DNA of 35,011 bases from a virus, in the IMG/VR virus record IMGVR_UViG_3300046318_000059, positions 1-35,011 of that record. One strand, given 5' to 3'. Numbering within the stretch: the first letter of the stretch is position 1; the number at the start of each line of letters is the position of its first letter. Of this stretch, positions 22,091 through 30,566 are shown piece by piece. Made by a program: the position numbers and the translations under genes. Under the pieces are notes generated by a model, which ran no database searches, had not been told where the DNA came from, and was given only the letters and a program-made list of their open reading frames with translations.

Positions 22091-22527
22091 AGCAGAGCGA
22101 GAACCTCCTCATCGTCCATCTCAATGTAAGCGTCATAGATTTGCTGAACTCTTGCTAAGTCAGCCATCAACGCATCAAAGTCAACAGTATTGATAAAATC
22201 TATCGACTTTAGTTCGCTTATTGTAGCTTCCTTAATGAAGGGTGCGGCTATTTCTTCAGCGACTAGGGGTTTACCCTCGACCAAATGCTCAAATAGCGCA
22301 ACGACTTCATCCCTGCGTTTCTTAGCTTTTGCTGCTTCTTTTTCTCGTTGCTCTTTGCGCTTCTTATCGCCATCGTGCATATCAATTTCGATGACTGGCA
22401 CAACCCCACCGACTGTGCCTGTAAATGCGCCTGTGTCGTTTTGATCTGTGGCGCTTAGTACGCCAGTAACGACCAATACCTGAAAAGCATCAGGCTGAAA
22501 CGCATTTGTCTGAAAAGCTGCTGTCAT
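22087..22527 (-). CDS. Hypothetical structural protein with AFQ repeat (146 aa)
   Basis: The N-terminus has the repeat MTAAFQTNAFQPDAFQV, common at the start of small phage virion proteins. A Gly/Val segment (TGAFTGTVGGVVPVIEIDM) follows, then a highly charged helix (DGDKKRKEQREKEAAKAKKR RDEVV) and an acidic helical end. ATGA overlaps couple it on both sides. The highly basic coiled helix could act in assembly, but no family function is known. Confidence 0.65.
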   Translation of the reverse strand: MTAAFQTNAFQPDAFQVLVVTGVLSATDQNDTGAFTGTVGGVVPVIEIDMHDGDKKRKEQREKEAAKAKKRRDEVVALFEHLVEGKPLVAEEIAAPFIKEATISELKSIDFINTVDFDALMADLARVQQIYDAYIEMDDEEVLALL

Positions 22528-24761
22528 ACGATAGTCCAGACGCTACCTGATGGGACTGTGACGGTGACACCTGACGCTACGGTGATTGGCCCTGCACTCA
22601 CAGCGTTGTTATTCGTGCCGATTGTGTAGTTTGCAGAGATTGTGTTGGCGTTCTCAAACAAGCCTTGCGCTGTGATGTTGCTGCTTACAGGGGTTGACCA
22701 TGTTGGTGCTGCGCCCGAACCAGCCGAAGTCAACACCTGACCGCTTGTACCGTACGACGGTGAACCTGCTGCGCCAACGCCAAGGTTGTTGTTAATAATT
22801 ACGCCGCCAGCTAAATAGTTTGCAGCCGTACCCGCAGCGTAGAAGTTCCAGCGGTTAGAACCTGAAGCTATGTTGCCCCAAAAACCGTAATTGTTGGTTG
22901 CGCCTGTAATTGTTGATTCAGCCGCAAATCCAATTTGCGTAGTAACTGTTGAATCAGCATTGAATGTGCTTTGACCAGCAGAGTAATGGCGTAATGCACC
23001 AACAGTATAAGGAACAGCGCCGTTTGCTGCGGTTGCCGCAAATGTCTGGTTATAAATTGCAGACGATGTAACGGAAGGCTGTACTGTGCTACCCCAATAT
23101 GCGCCATAGGCAGTTGTGCCGCCAGTAATAGTTGTGCCTAGCCGCAATGCCACCGTTGTTAAAGCGGTTGAGCCAATTCCCACAGCGCCACGGTTATCAA
23201 TCCGCATACGCTCAGAGCCGCCAGTCAAAATGGCAAAAGTATTTGCTGCTGGCGAGCGTAAATTTACATAAGCTGTACTTGCTCCGGTATCGGTAAATTG
23301 AATATCACCAATATTATCTGCTGTGCGACCACGAACTCTAAATGCTATTGCGTCAGATTGAGCCTGAGCATCAACAGGGACATTAGGTGCAAGCACCCCA
23401 AAGCCAGCCTGCCCACTTGCATTCACAACAAACGGCGTAGCATCAGGATTAGCACTATCCTCAACCAACAAAGCGTTACCTGCGCCTGTTTGTGTGATGC
23501 GCAGGGCTGCAGACAAACTATTAACTGCAATAACCGTAGCGCCATCATCACCAATTGTGACCGCTGAGTTTTGTATTAATTTACCTGTTGTCCCGTCGTA
23601 TCGAGCTACAGCGTTATCCGTAGCAGATGCTGGGCCTACAACATCTCCACCTAATGATGGGGCAGTATTTGTAACCGTGATTGACCCTGCGCCGTTAGTA
23701 ACAGAAATGCCTGTGCCTGCTGTGATTCCAGCAGATTCCCATAGTTGCGTTGAATTATTCCAAATGAGCACATTACCATTTGACGGTGTTTGTGCAGACA
23801 CGTTATGGAGTTCGTCCATTTCGTATCCGTTTTGGATTTTGACTTCAATTGTGCCTTGGTTAACATGGCTACGGGTTACTACACCAACGTAAACAAGATG
23901 ATTTGGAGCATATTGTTTTGTTGAAGTCCAATCGCCAGCCGTTGTTGAACTTAAATAAAGCTGCGTCCCGTCTGTATAAGCGCTTGTATTTAGATTGCCA
24001 AGCGAACCAGCAATTGTGGCATAACCGTTTTGATTATTCGGAATGTCAGCGGTAATTACGCCATAAGTTTGTGCAGATGTAGCGTCACTTGTCGCTAATG
24101 CTTTTGAAACTAGCGCCTTATTGCCTGCTGCGCCGCTAATATATACGACTGTTCCTCGTGTAAGCGTTGCGCCAGTTTCGTTTCTGACTTGACCAATTAA
24201 AGTTGATGCTGGCGAGTTGACCGATACCGTCAAATCGACCGCTGTGCCTACAGTTGATACGTCAATACTTCCGTCTGAGCTTGTAATCGTTGCTAAAGCG
24301 CCAACATCAGCAGCGTTCAGTACGACTGTGCCTGTGTAGCCGTTTACCGATGTGACAGCATCCGTGTTGTCAATCTGCTGCCAAGCTGTGCCGCTATAGA
24401 CAGCCATGTCACCCACGTTCCAGTCAGTGATCCCGTCTAAGTTGGTAGAACCAGCAACGCTCACAACGTAGTAATAGCCTTTTGTGCCGACACCAGAAGC
24501 TAGGGTAGGCGTGTTGGTTGATGCGTTCCATGTGCCTTGATAGCTTAATGTGCCTTGAATTGAGGCGGGAATCTGACTAAGCGGTACTGTGCCGCCACCG
24601 TCAAGCGTAGCAACACCGTTTGCAACACCTGCGTTTAGCTCTGCTGCTGTGCCAAGACCAACGATAGTGTGGTCAGCGTTCCAGTTACTAGGACGAACTA
24701 AGCTCGTGTCCGCAGAATCAGGAACTGTGCTTACAAATGGGTGCTTTACGGTAACTGTCAT
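22524..24761 (-). CDS. Long fibre-like protein in the head gene block (745 aa)
   Basis: A 745-residue, beta-rich, Thr/Ser/Gly/Ala-rich protein. The N-terminus (VKHPFVSTVPDSADTSLVRP SNWNADHTIVGL) is typical of phage fibre or appendage proteins. It is followed by LDGGGTVPLSQIPASIQGTL SYQGTWNAS, the VTSVNGYTGTVVLNAADVGAL module known from head fibres and tail fibres, then variable repeats and the C-terminus NAVSAGPITVASGVTVTVPS GSVWTIV. Its place between portal and scaffold suggests a head fibre or appendage rather than a tail fibre. The C-terminus is shared with 9396-10112, so the two may use the same trimerisation or tip element. Confidence 0.78.
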   Translation of the reverse strand: MTVTVKHPFVSTVPDSADTSLVRPSNWNADHTIVGLGTAAELNAGVANGVATLDGGGTVPLSQIPASIQGTLSYQGTWNASTNTPTLASGVGTKGYYYVVSVAGSTNLDGITDWNVGDMAVYSGTAWQQIDNTDAVTSVNGYTGTVVLNAADVGALATITSSDGSIDVSTVGTAVDLTVSVNSPASTLIGQVRNETGATLTRGTVVYISGAAGNKALVSKALATSDATSAQTYGVITADIPNNQNGYATIAGSLGNLNTSAYTDGTQLYLSSTTAGDWTSTKQYAPNHLVYVGVVTRSHVNQGTIEVKIQNGYEMDELHNVSAQTPSNGNVLIWNNSTQLWESAGITAGTGISVTNGAGSITVTNTAPSLGGDVVGPASATDNAVARYDGTTGKLIQNSAVTIGDDGATVIAVNSLSAALRITQTGAGNALLVEDSANPDATPFVVNASGQAGFGVLAPNVPVDAQAQSDAIAFRVRGRTADNIGDIQFTDTGASTAYVNLRSPAANTFAILTGGSERMRIDNRGAVGIGSTALTTVALRLGTTITGGTTAYGAYWGSTVQPSVTSSAIYNQTFAATAANGAVPYTVGALRHYSAGQSTFNADSTVTTQIGFAAESTITGATNNYGFWGNIASGSNRWNFYAAGTAANYLAGGVIINNNLGVGAAGSPSYGTSGQVLTSAGSGAAPTWSTPVSSNITAQGLFENANTISANYTIGTNNNAVSAGPITVASGVTVTVPSGSVWTIV

Positions 24762-25156
24762 GAGTTGCCTCGAATAATCGTTCCTGCTGTGATATCGACG
24801 CTTTGACCAGCAGCAATGTCAACAGTGTTTAATATTAAATCTGCGCCAGACACACCTACAGAACCGTCCATTACGACAGTCGTGCCATCAGACTTAAATA
24901 TGCGAAAGAAGCTCGCAGTGCCTGATGCTGATGCGTTTGTCTGCGCTACCGCCCCTAGTGTTAGCGTCCCATCCGTGTCAGTCCCGAACACGCCTGCAAT
25001 CGGCATACTTACGAGAAGTACCTGCGTAGTAATCGCTGTATTTGCATTTGCAGGTTGTGTACCGCTGTAGAGATTGAATTGCGTATTCGTTCCAGCATAA
25101 GTAATTAACCCCTCATTTTGAGCGTGTCGTGTAGCGTTTGAGTAGTAGAGCGTCAT
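24758..25156 (-). CDS. Probable structural protein next to the portal (132 aa)
   Basis: A 132-residue beta-rich protein (MTLYYSNATRHAQNEGLITY, FNLYSGTQPANANTAITTQV, TASFFRIFKSDGTTVVMDGS, LILNTVDIAAGQSVDITAGT). Such 'Y-S-G-TqPanan-a-t..llv...l..p.fg' proteins are frequent small virion components in environmental phages. There is no Cys and no membrane segment. It is coupled by ATGA overlaps to the portal and the long fibre, and may form the base that attaches that fibre; this is inference. Confidence 0.68.
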   Translation of the reverse strand: MTLYYSNATRHAQNEGLITYAGTNTQFNLYSGTQPANANTAITTQVLLVSMPIAGVFGTDTDGTLTLGAVAQTNASASGTASFFRIFKSDGTTVVMDGSVGVSGADLILNTVDIAAGQSVDITAGTIIRGNS

Positions 25157-27354
25157 TGCACAACCTCAACACCAACAACCTTACCGTCTGCGCCACGAAT
25201 GACACGTTTAGGTGCTGCTGCGGCGTTCTTCACCCCTTCAATCTGGCTAATTGTCTGCGCCTGCATCTGAAGCATATTTTGATGCAATTCGCCCATCTTG
25301 TTAAGCGCATCGTTCAAGCTACCAGCGAGCTGTTGAACCATCTGCTTAGACTGTAGCTCTTGCGCTTCAAGCAATGGCACGTCAACGCCGGGGTTCGCTG
25401 CAATCCTAGCCAAGTTGATTTTGTTTTGCGCCTCAAACTGAACTTTCCATGCTTCAAAGTCCTGTTTCTGCTTCTCAAGCGTAGCATCGCTTTGCATCTT
25501 GATTTGCTCGATTTGCATATCAGCCTCAGTTCTAGCTTGCTCACGCTGTTGCTCAAGTTGCATTTTGACCATCTCAGGATCAGGCTGTGGCGGCTGTTGC
25601 GCTGCCATTGCTTGCTTCTGCTTCATTTGCTCAAGCGCTTGATCTATCGTGCCTTCAATCGGTTCTGCTTGTTTATATGCAGACATACCAAACTTGACCA
25701 TATCCACGAGCATAGGCACAAGCTCAGGTGCTTGTTGACCCATTGGCAGCGCCTGCGATAAGAATCCACCCATTGCTTGCAAAAACTCAACCCTGTCACG
25801 CTTGTTCTGGTTCTCATCAATCTGCACAAGACTGTCTGATGCGACTTCAATCCTAAAGTTACGCAACACTTTGTCTTTAATCAGCATCAGCGCTTGAGGA
25901 ACGAGCTGTTTGTCAGCATCGCTCATCTGTTCCGCAGCGGCATACTGGACGATTGTTTGCGGTTGGAACTTAGAACAAATAATCTGCGCTTTAAGACGGA
26001 TTAGCTCTGAGGCAAAAAGTGCCACGTCTTCTTGCATGGAGCGAAGTCGAAGACCTGCGTACTGTCCTTTGATTTGCTGTGCTGTCGCTGTTTCGCTTGC
26101 CGAAGTTTGACCACGAACAATGTCTGAAATACCCGTGATTTCATAGATTTGTCCTTTGATCTCGTCTCGTGCCCGATAACATTGAATCAATGCGCCTGCA
26201 ATCTGGTCAATTGGAAGTATGTCAATTGAGCCTTTTAGACCGCCTTTCTCGCTAAAGCCCATCCACTTATCCACAGGGATCAACGTGTTGTTGTCACCTT
26301 CGGTAAGCAGACGCTGCAAAGCTGGTTGTGATGCGTCATACACGCCACGAATACGCAACGCTTTGACTAGACCGTCAATCCTGTCTGTCAAAATGTCTAG
26401 CTCTTGCGCTTGATCTTGATACAGCACAAAGTCAGCAACAGGGATAAGCGTATCGCTCGTCATTGTTGCGTACAGTGGCTTGGCGCAAGGGAAGAATTGC
26501 TCTAATTGCAGTGGGTCATCACGCTCGTCAATGATTTGACCAACGTTCTTACTTAACCAGTAGACCTTTTCCGTTTCCAAGTCCCACAATTCGCAGATTT
26601 TTGCTCGTGTGAAGTCACGGTTGTTTTGACCGTACTGTTTGTTGGTCTCTGGCCCCGCATCCAGCGGTATCTTGTTGCCCACTTCCTCGCCAAAACGCTC
26701 AATCAGCGCCTCACGAGTCATGTACACCCAGCGCCAAACTTGGGTTACTTCTTCCCATGTACGAGCAATTGAGTGCCCAAAGTCTTTCCAATGAACGTAA
26801 TCAGTAGGAGCGCACTCGTACTCGATTTCCTCTTGCGGTTCGGCTTCCATGCCAGCGCTGCCATCAAGCGTACTGACATTGCCATCGTTACCTGTACCAG
26901 TTTCTTTATCTACGTCTTCAGTGATTTGATAGCCATCTTCTGGCATATCCTGCGCTACAACGTGCGGTTCGTACCGTACCCATGCGACACCACGCCCACC
27001 GAGGAATCTATCCTCAACAGCGTGACGCATTGCGCTACGAAAATCTGAATAATGCTCAATCTCGAAGTCTAACGAGCGTTCAATAAGCTGCGAAGCGACA
27101 CGCCCAACTGGGTCATTGTCACCAAAGCGACGAGATACCGCAGCCTTTGGTAAACGAGCGTAAACAGCAGGAATCAGCGTCTGTACGTTAGACCACAGAA
27201 TGTTGAACTTTGCTGTTTCGTTCGTGTTTTGGTTGCGGTTGTCATCACGATAGCGTTTAACTATCTTCTGTGTGCGAGCTTCCCACTTCTTGAACTCATT
27301 GTCGTATTGAGCAATGATGTTCAGATACTTCTGAACGCCTGTTAGAGCTTCCAT
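25153..27354 (-). CDS. Portal protein, P22-type (733 aa)
   Basis: The 733-residue length matches P22-like portals (gp1 725 aa). The N-terminus (YLNIIAQYDNEFKKWEARTQ KIVKRY) leads to the conserved core KFNILWSNVQTLIPAVYARL PKAAV, then DFRSAMRHAVEDRFLGGRGV AWVRYEP, YVHWKDFGHSIARTWEEVTQ VWR and YEITGISDIVRGQTSASETA TAQQIKGQYAGLRLRSMQED. A long Gln-rich C-terminal coiled coil (PDPEMVKMQLEQQREQARTE) may form the barrel inside the head. It is the dodecameric ring through which DNA enters and leaves. GAGG precedes ATG 27354. Confidence 0.93.
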   Translation of the reverse strand: MEALTGVQKYLNIIAQYDNEFKKWEARTQKIVKRYRDDNRNQNTNETAKFNILWSNVQTLIPAVYARLPKAAVSRRFGDNDPVGRVASQLIERSLDFEIEHYSDFRSAMRHAVEDRFLGGRGVAWVRYEPHVVAQDMPEDGYQITEDVDKETGTGNDGNVSTLDGSAGMEAEPQEEIEYECAPTDYVHWKDFGHSIARTWEEVTQVWRWVYMTREALIERFGEEVGNKIPLDAGPETNKQYGQNNRDFTRAKICELWDLETEKVYWLSKNVGQIIDERDDPLQLEQFFPCAKPLYATMTSDTLIPVADFVLYQDQAQELDILTDRIDGLVKALRIRGVYDASQPALQRLLTEGDNNTLIPVDKWMGFSEKGGLKGSIDILPIDQIAGALIQCYRARDEIKGQIYEITGISDIVRGQTSASETATAQQIKGQYAGLRLRSMQEDVALFASELIRLKAQIICSKFQPQTIVQYAAAEQMSDADKQLVPQALMLIKDKVLRNFRIEVASDSLVQIDENQNKRDRVEFLQAMGGFLSQALPMGQQAPELVPMLVDMVKFGMSAYKQAEPIEGTIDQALEQMKQKQAMAAQQPPQPDPEMVKMQLEQQREQARTEADMQIEQIKMQSDATLEKQKQDFEAWKVQFEAQNKINLARIAANPGVDVPLLEAQELQSKQMVQQLAGSLNDALNKMGELHQNMLQMQAQTISQIEGVKNAAAAPKRVIRGADGKVVGVEVVQ

Positions 27355-27364
27355 TTAAAGCCTC

Positions 27365-27670
27365 TTAGCTAAATGAACCTACCGCAATAACTGTCACGCC
27401 TGCGCCTGTGGTGACTTTCCAACCAGAGGTCAAAGAAGCCATGTTCAGCTCAATATCTAGCACTCCAGTAGACGCAACTGGTGCAGGAACAACAGCAATT
27501 GCTGTGACACCATCAGTTAGCGTAACTGTTGCGGTAGCTGCTGAAGTAACTGTACAAATCAGACGATGCAAATAATCGCCTGCTGCGCCTGAGCCGCCAA
27601 GCACTTGTGCTGTCTGACTAGCTGCGACTGTTTCGTATTGGTATCCGTAACCACGTTGAATTCCGCTCAT
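27365..27670 (-). CDS. Small virion-associated protein between terminase and portal (101 aa)
   Basis: A 101-residue beta-rich protein (MSGIQRGYGYQYETVAASQT, GGSGAAGDYLHRLICTVTSA, ATATVTLTDGVTAIAVVPAP, GVLDIELNMASLTSGWKVTT, GAGVTVIAVGSF). The 'AGDYLhrL.c.v....t..VtitDG..ai.v.' pattern with a final 'GW.vttGag..v.avG.f' occurs in small phage proteins of the packaging region. It may be a head decoration or completion protein. It is linked to TerL by an ATGA overlap and separated from the portal by 10 bases holding that gene's GAGG. Confidence 0.7.
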   Translation of the reverse strand: MSGIQRGYGYQYETVAASQTAQVLGGSGAAGDYLHRLICTVTSAATATVTLTDGVTAIAVVPAPVASTGVLDIELNMASLTSGWKVTTGAGVTVIAVGSFS

Positions 27671-29004
27671 ATCCTGCTACCCCTTGGAGGTTGGTAAGTT
27701 GCCCACATATCATTCAAAGTGACCGTGTTCTCTGGGCCAACTATCAACGGTTTCACAACGTCTGGTGGCTTCACTTTAGGTTCTAACCTCCAAGCGACTG
27801 CCATCATTCTAAAAGCGTCTGACGGGTGTGAAGTCCAGTCATGCCTTGGACTAGCCCTAAACGCTTTCTTATCTTCGTCGTATTCCCGCTGGTACTGTCT
27901 CAGAGCTTCAAGTCCATCCGAGCATTTAGTCTTGTCGAACCAACACATCGGAAGGCATTGCCGTACTGCTTGAATCCCATCCTGTACGCCCAAGTCAGGC
28001 ACAATTGCCATGTTGTTTATACCGAGATGTTCAGCCAATTGCTCAATAACCGACTTGCCCTGCGCTGCTAGAGTTTTAGCTCTTGCATCATGCGGAAGTT
28101 GATGTTTTCCGTATTTATAGGGCTTTTTTTTGATTATTTTCGCAATTTCATCAATATTAGCACCGGAAATAGCAAAAAAGTCGATTAAATGTATTTCATT
28201 TCGCACAACTTGATACCACCAAATTGCGGTGTCATCACGGTATCCTAAGTCCCAAGCTGTATGCACTGGTAGGTGAGGGTCATACGGAACATCCGTAATG
28301 CGCCCATCGTCCTCAGCTTGTCGCAGGTCTGTGCCGTAGTAAGCGCCAAGAATCGACGCTTCAAACGAGCATTCGTATTCCTGCAAGTATTGGTCTTCAG
28401 AGATTTGCGCTCTTGCAGCATTTAGCTCAGTCTGAGGCAATAACCCTGATTCTGACGCTGTGAGCTTTAGGCAAAACCATTCGCCATCGCTTTTAGACGC
28501 TTGGTCATATATTTGCCAAAATTGATTTTTGCCCTTTGGTGTGCCAGCGAACACTGCCCAACCCTGCTTGTCGGATAAAGTAGGACGAATGACGTTACCC
28601 CAAACGCTAGGTCTAAAGTCACCGTACTCGTCCATAAACACACCTGAGAAGCCTAGTCCTCGCATAGCGTCTGCGTTGTCAGCACCAAACAAACGTATCT
28701 TTGCGCCTGTCACTAGCTCGACTGTCAATTCAGCCTCATTTGAGCTTTTAAGCACAGGTTCTGCAAAGTGTTTAAGGTAGTCCCATGCGACAGACTTAGC
28801 CTGTGAGCGATAGGGCGCTATGTACGCATAAAGCGGGTACTCGTCCTTACTCATCAGCGCAGCACGAACAATGTCGTTGATAGCTGCAACTGTTTTCCCC
28901 GCCCTTCGATGAGCTACTAAGCAAGCCCAACGCTCTGTGCGTGAGTGAAACGGTCTAAACGCTTTACGAGGGCTATACGGTAAGACTACTTCTCGTCTTG
29001 CCAC
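27667..29004 (-). CDS. terL: Terminase large subunit
   Basis: The start is GTG 29004 with GGTGG upstream, giving 445 residues. The ATPase has Walker A at about 31-38 (AHRRAGKT), Walker B 122-126 (VFMDE) and the coupling motif FAGTPKGKNQFW. The RNase-H-like nuclease has HTAWDLGYRDDTAIWWYQ (first Asp) and, near the end, HPSDAFRMMAVAW with the last metal-binding Asp. It pumps DNA through the portal and cuts concatemers. The gene overlaps terS by 19 bases and the next gene by 4. Confidence 0.96.
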   Translation of the reverse strand: MARREVVLPYSPRKAFRPFHSRTERWACLVAHRRAGKTVAAINDIVRAALMSKDEYPLYAYIAPYRSQAKSVAWDYLKHFAEPVLKSSNEAELTVELVTGAKIRLFGADNADAMRGLGFSGVFMDEYGDFRPSVWGNVIRPTLSDKQGWAVFAGTPKGKNQFWQIYDQASKSDGEWFCLKLTASESGLLPQTELNAARAQISEDQYLQEYECSFEASILGAYYGTDLRQAEDDGRITDVPYDPHLPVHTAWDLGYRDDTAIWWYQVVRNEIHLIDFFAISGANIDEIAKIIKKKPYKYGKHQLPHDARAKTLAAQGKSVIEQLAEHLGINNMAIVPDLGVQDGIQAVRQCLPMCWFDKTKCSDGLEALRQYQREYDEDKKAFRASPRHDWTSHPSDAFRMMAVAWRLEPKVKPPDVVKPLIVGPENTVTLNDMWATYQPPRGSRI

Positions 29005-29291
29005 TTGACCACCAGTTCGATAGGGCCATTGTCTGCGCCAACGTGTTCTTGTCTTGCGAGCTTAGGAACGTGGTACTCAGCTACAGCCATGAAACAATCA
29101 AACGCTGTTTTTGGGCCGTACTTATCGTCCATAGCAATCTGTTCTAGCCACGTTTGCAATTGGTGTGCATTACCATCAACGAACGCTGCAATCGCTTCTC
29201 TAGCCTTCGCTGTTGACTTATTAGGCGTACCTGCGACACGACCGCCTGCCTTCTTTCTAGTCTTAACTACAGTAGTTTCTGCCATATCCAT
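28986..29291 (-). CDS. terS: Terminase small subunit
   Basis: I use ATG 29291 (a TTG at 29297 and an ATG at 29285 are alternatives), giving about 101 residues. The basic start (VKTRKKAGGRVAGTPNKSTA KAREAIAAFVD) with 'GRxxGTPNK.t...r' is the DNA-binding N-terminus of many podovirus small terminases. A helical middle (AHQLQTWLEQIAMDDKYGPK, FDCFMAVAEYHVPKLARQEH) forms the oligomer core. The last segment (GPIELVVKWQDE) should bind TerL. It recognises phage DNA to begin packaging and is the first gene after the promoter/operator at 29310-29328. Confidence 0.85.
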   Translation of the reverse strand: MDMAETTVVKTRKKAGGRVAGTPNKSTAKAREAIAAFVDGNAHQLQTWLEQIAMDDKYGPKTAFDCFMAVAEYHVPKLARQEHVGADNGPIELVVKWQDEK

Positions 29292-29309
29292 ACTCAATTG
29301 TCTTAGAGT

Positions 29310-29328
29310 TTAAGATAGGTTAATTATA
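29310..29328 (-). promoter_or_regulatory. Leftward promoter -10 (TATAAT) with operator-like dyad (site C)
   Basis: On the minus strand a perfect TATAAT occupies 29328-29323. Directly downstream, 29310-29323 holds TTAAG-ATAG-GTTAA (plus-strand reading), one base away from the perfect dyads at 2048 and 34429. No good -35 box is seen 17 bases upstream (GCAAAA), so an activator may be needed. It lies just before terS and after the stop of the 29483 gene. Confidence 0.55.
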
Positions 29329-29330
29329 TG

Positions 29331-29483
29331 TTACTTTTTTGCGTCTTTTGCTGTTTTAGCTGCTTCTTTGAAATCTTTAGCTGTTGGCGCACCTGGGCTA
29401 CCGGGCTTACGCATTGTCTCACCCGACCCTGCTTTAATGCGCTCTTGCTTTGCTAGGATGTTTGCATATAAGCCAGCTTTCAT
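29331..29483 (-). CDS. Conserved small phage protein (50 aa), 'GLYANI...MRKPG' type
   Basis: A 50-residue gene from ATG 29483 (AGGTG upstream) to TAA 29331. The product (MKAGLYANILAKQERIKAGS, GETMRKPGSPGAPTAKDFKE, AAKTAKDAKK) belongs to a very widespread phage miniprotein type ('GLYaNI.aKr.RI.aGSgE.MRKPGs.GAPTa..F') found in podoviruses, cyanophages and others, usually among structural or packaging genes. It is basic and likely unfolded alone. Its function is unknown. Its stop adjoins the terS promoter. Confidence 0.88.
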   Translation of the reverse strand: MKAGLYANILAKQERIKAGSGETMRKPGSPGAPTAKDFKEAAKTAKDAKK

Positions 29484-29490
29484 AATTCAC

Positions 29491-29838
29491 CTATCGTCTA
29501 CGCATCATTTCGTAGTCTGCATTGCTCATAGCGCCTTGACCCATGCCACGGGACATAGGCATTAGAGCGGGTTTAGCACCCATTGCGCTTTGTTGTGGGA
29601 TTGCTTGACCAAACATTGATACTGGCGGCTGGGAATATTGACCTTGTTGCATTGGTTGACCAGTCATCGGTACTGATTGCATACCATAATCAGGTTGTGC
29701 TGCCATTGCACGTTGAGCCATTTCCATGTCTGAACCTGACATACCACCCTGCATTGATTGCAGGAATTTCTGCATCTGTTGCTGTTGCAGCATTTGAGCT
29801 AGTTTTTGTGCTTCTGGGTTTTGTACGAGGTCATCCAT
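29491..29838 (-). CDS. Gln/Met-rich hypothetical protein (115 aa)
   Basis: A 115-residue low-complexity protein: PEAQKLAQMLQQQQMQKFLQ SMQGGMSG, then DMEMAQRAMAAQPDYGMQSV PMTGQPMQQGQ, ending MSNADYEMMRRR. Met and Gln make up a large share, as in some internal virion proteins. AGGAACGGCT precedes ATG 29838. It is 7 bases before the miniprotein at 29331-29483 and probably belongs to the same transcript. It may be a minor structural or chaperone protein; the function is unknown. Confidence 0.65.
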   Translation of the reverse strand: MDDLVQNPEAQKLAQMLQQQQMQKFLQSMQGGMSGSDMEMAQRAMAAQPDYGMQSVPMTGQPMQQGQYSQPPVSMFGQAIPQQSAMGAKPALMPMSRGMGQGAMSNADYEMMRRR

Positions 29839-29846
29839 AGCCGTTC

Positions 29847-30203
29847 CTATTTGAGAAAGCGTAATTTGTACAGCGTTGAGTCAATCAATTGAGCAATTTC
29901 GTCAATAATATTCTGTAATGGCGTGTCTTTTGGTAGCTCTTTGCGGATTTCTTCAACAAAATCACACAGGCTTTTTAGGTATTTCTGTGGCGTTTTAGCC
30001 AAATGAAAGTCATCCGGATAGGTTTTTATCTTGTCGTACTTGCCTTGATACGCTTCAGCAAAGTTATCCACAAGCTCTACGATTTCATCGTAATACTCAC
30101 CAAGCGCAACGTGTTCTGCATACGAATCTGTTTGCAGGTGCATAAAATGAGCGTTAGTTGCGCTATGTAGCAGCGTCGATACGAATACGGCGGGATAGTC
30201 CAT
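29847..30203 (-). CDS. DUF5856-like four-helix protein (118 aa)
   Basis: The 118-residue sequence (FVSTLLHSATNAHFMHLQTD SYAEHVALGEYYDEIVELVD, NFAEAYQGKYD, YLKSLCDFVEEIRKELPKD, LQNIIDEIAQLIDSTLYKLR FLK) has the ferritin/Dps-like pattern of the phage DUF5856 family: 'H..H..T.SYAeH.al.e.Y..i.elvD...E.yqG'. The H, H, E and D positions resemble the ferroxidase-type spacing of Dps-like proteins. No enzyme activity is proven for this phage family. GAGGACGAGG precedes ATG 30203, in the end of the rusA gene region. Confidence 0.8.
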   Translation of the reverse strand: MDYPAVFVSTLLHSATNAHFMHLQTDSYAEHVALGEYYDEIVELVDNFAEAYQGKYDKIKTYPDDFHLAKTPQKYLKSLCDFVEEIRKELPKDTPLQNIIDEIAQLIDSTLYKLRFLK

Positions 30204-30566
30204 TTACGCCTCGTCCTCAATGGTGGCTAGGATTATTGTACATTGCCCACCTGATTTAATCACGCCTCTTGTAATTGTTATTTGGTCAAATTGTTCATCA
30301 TCGTCAAACACGCCTGCGTCTTGAAGGCTGTCTAGCAAGGCTTTCAAGCGGTTATCTAGGTCTATTTTGCGCTTATCTCTTGGGAAGATTGTAATTATTG
30401 CGTGTAAGCGCTGTTGATTGAATTTAGGAATATTGTTCTCAGCAACGTATTCCTGAACGGCTTGTTTGTAGTCCCTTCCCTGCTTGCTTAGGATAGTGCG
30501 CCCCCTAAAATTGTTCCAGTATGAGTTTACGGATGGGGGGAGCGGTAATCGCATCGTTGCTAACAT
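30204..30566 (-). CDS. rusA: RusA-family Holliday-junction resolvase
   Basis: The start at ATG 30566 follows GGAG with 5-base spacing. The 120 residues show the RusA pattern: LPLPPSVNSYWNNFRGRTIL SKQGRDYKQAV at the start, HAIITIFPRDKRKIDLDNRL KALLDSLQDAGVFDDDEQFD in the middle, and ITITRGVIKSGGQCTIIL at the end. Asp residues in K-I-D-L-D-N and V-F-D-D-D bind the catalytic metal. It cuts four-way junctions made during replication and recombination, preparing DNA for packaging. It follows directly on the PAPS-reductase-like gene. Confidence 0.93.
   Translation of the reverse strand: MLATMRLPLPPSVNSYWNNFRGRTILSKQGRDYKQAVQEYVAENNIPKFNQQRLHAIITIFPRDKRKIDLDNRLKALLDSLQDAGVFDDDEQFDQITITRGVIKSGGQCTIILATIEDEA

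Noticed and set aside
25360-25761. A 133-residue Leu/His-rich plus-strand frame
   Set aside because: It is antisense to the Gln-rich coiled coil of the portal (CAG/CAA codons read as Leu).
30134-30152. A copy of the CAGGTGCATAAA leader on the plus strand
   Set aside because: It lies inside the DUF5856-like gene on the antisense strand, explained by its codons (HFMHLQ). No gene follows it.
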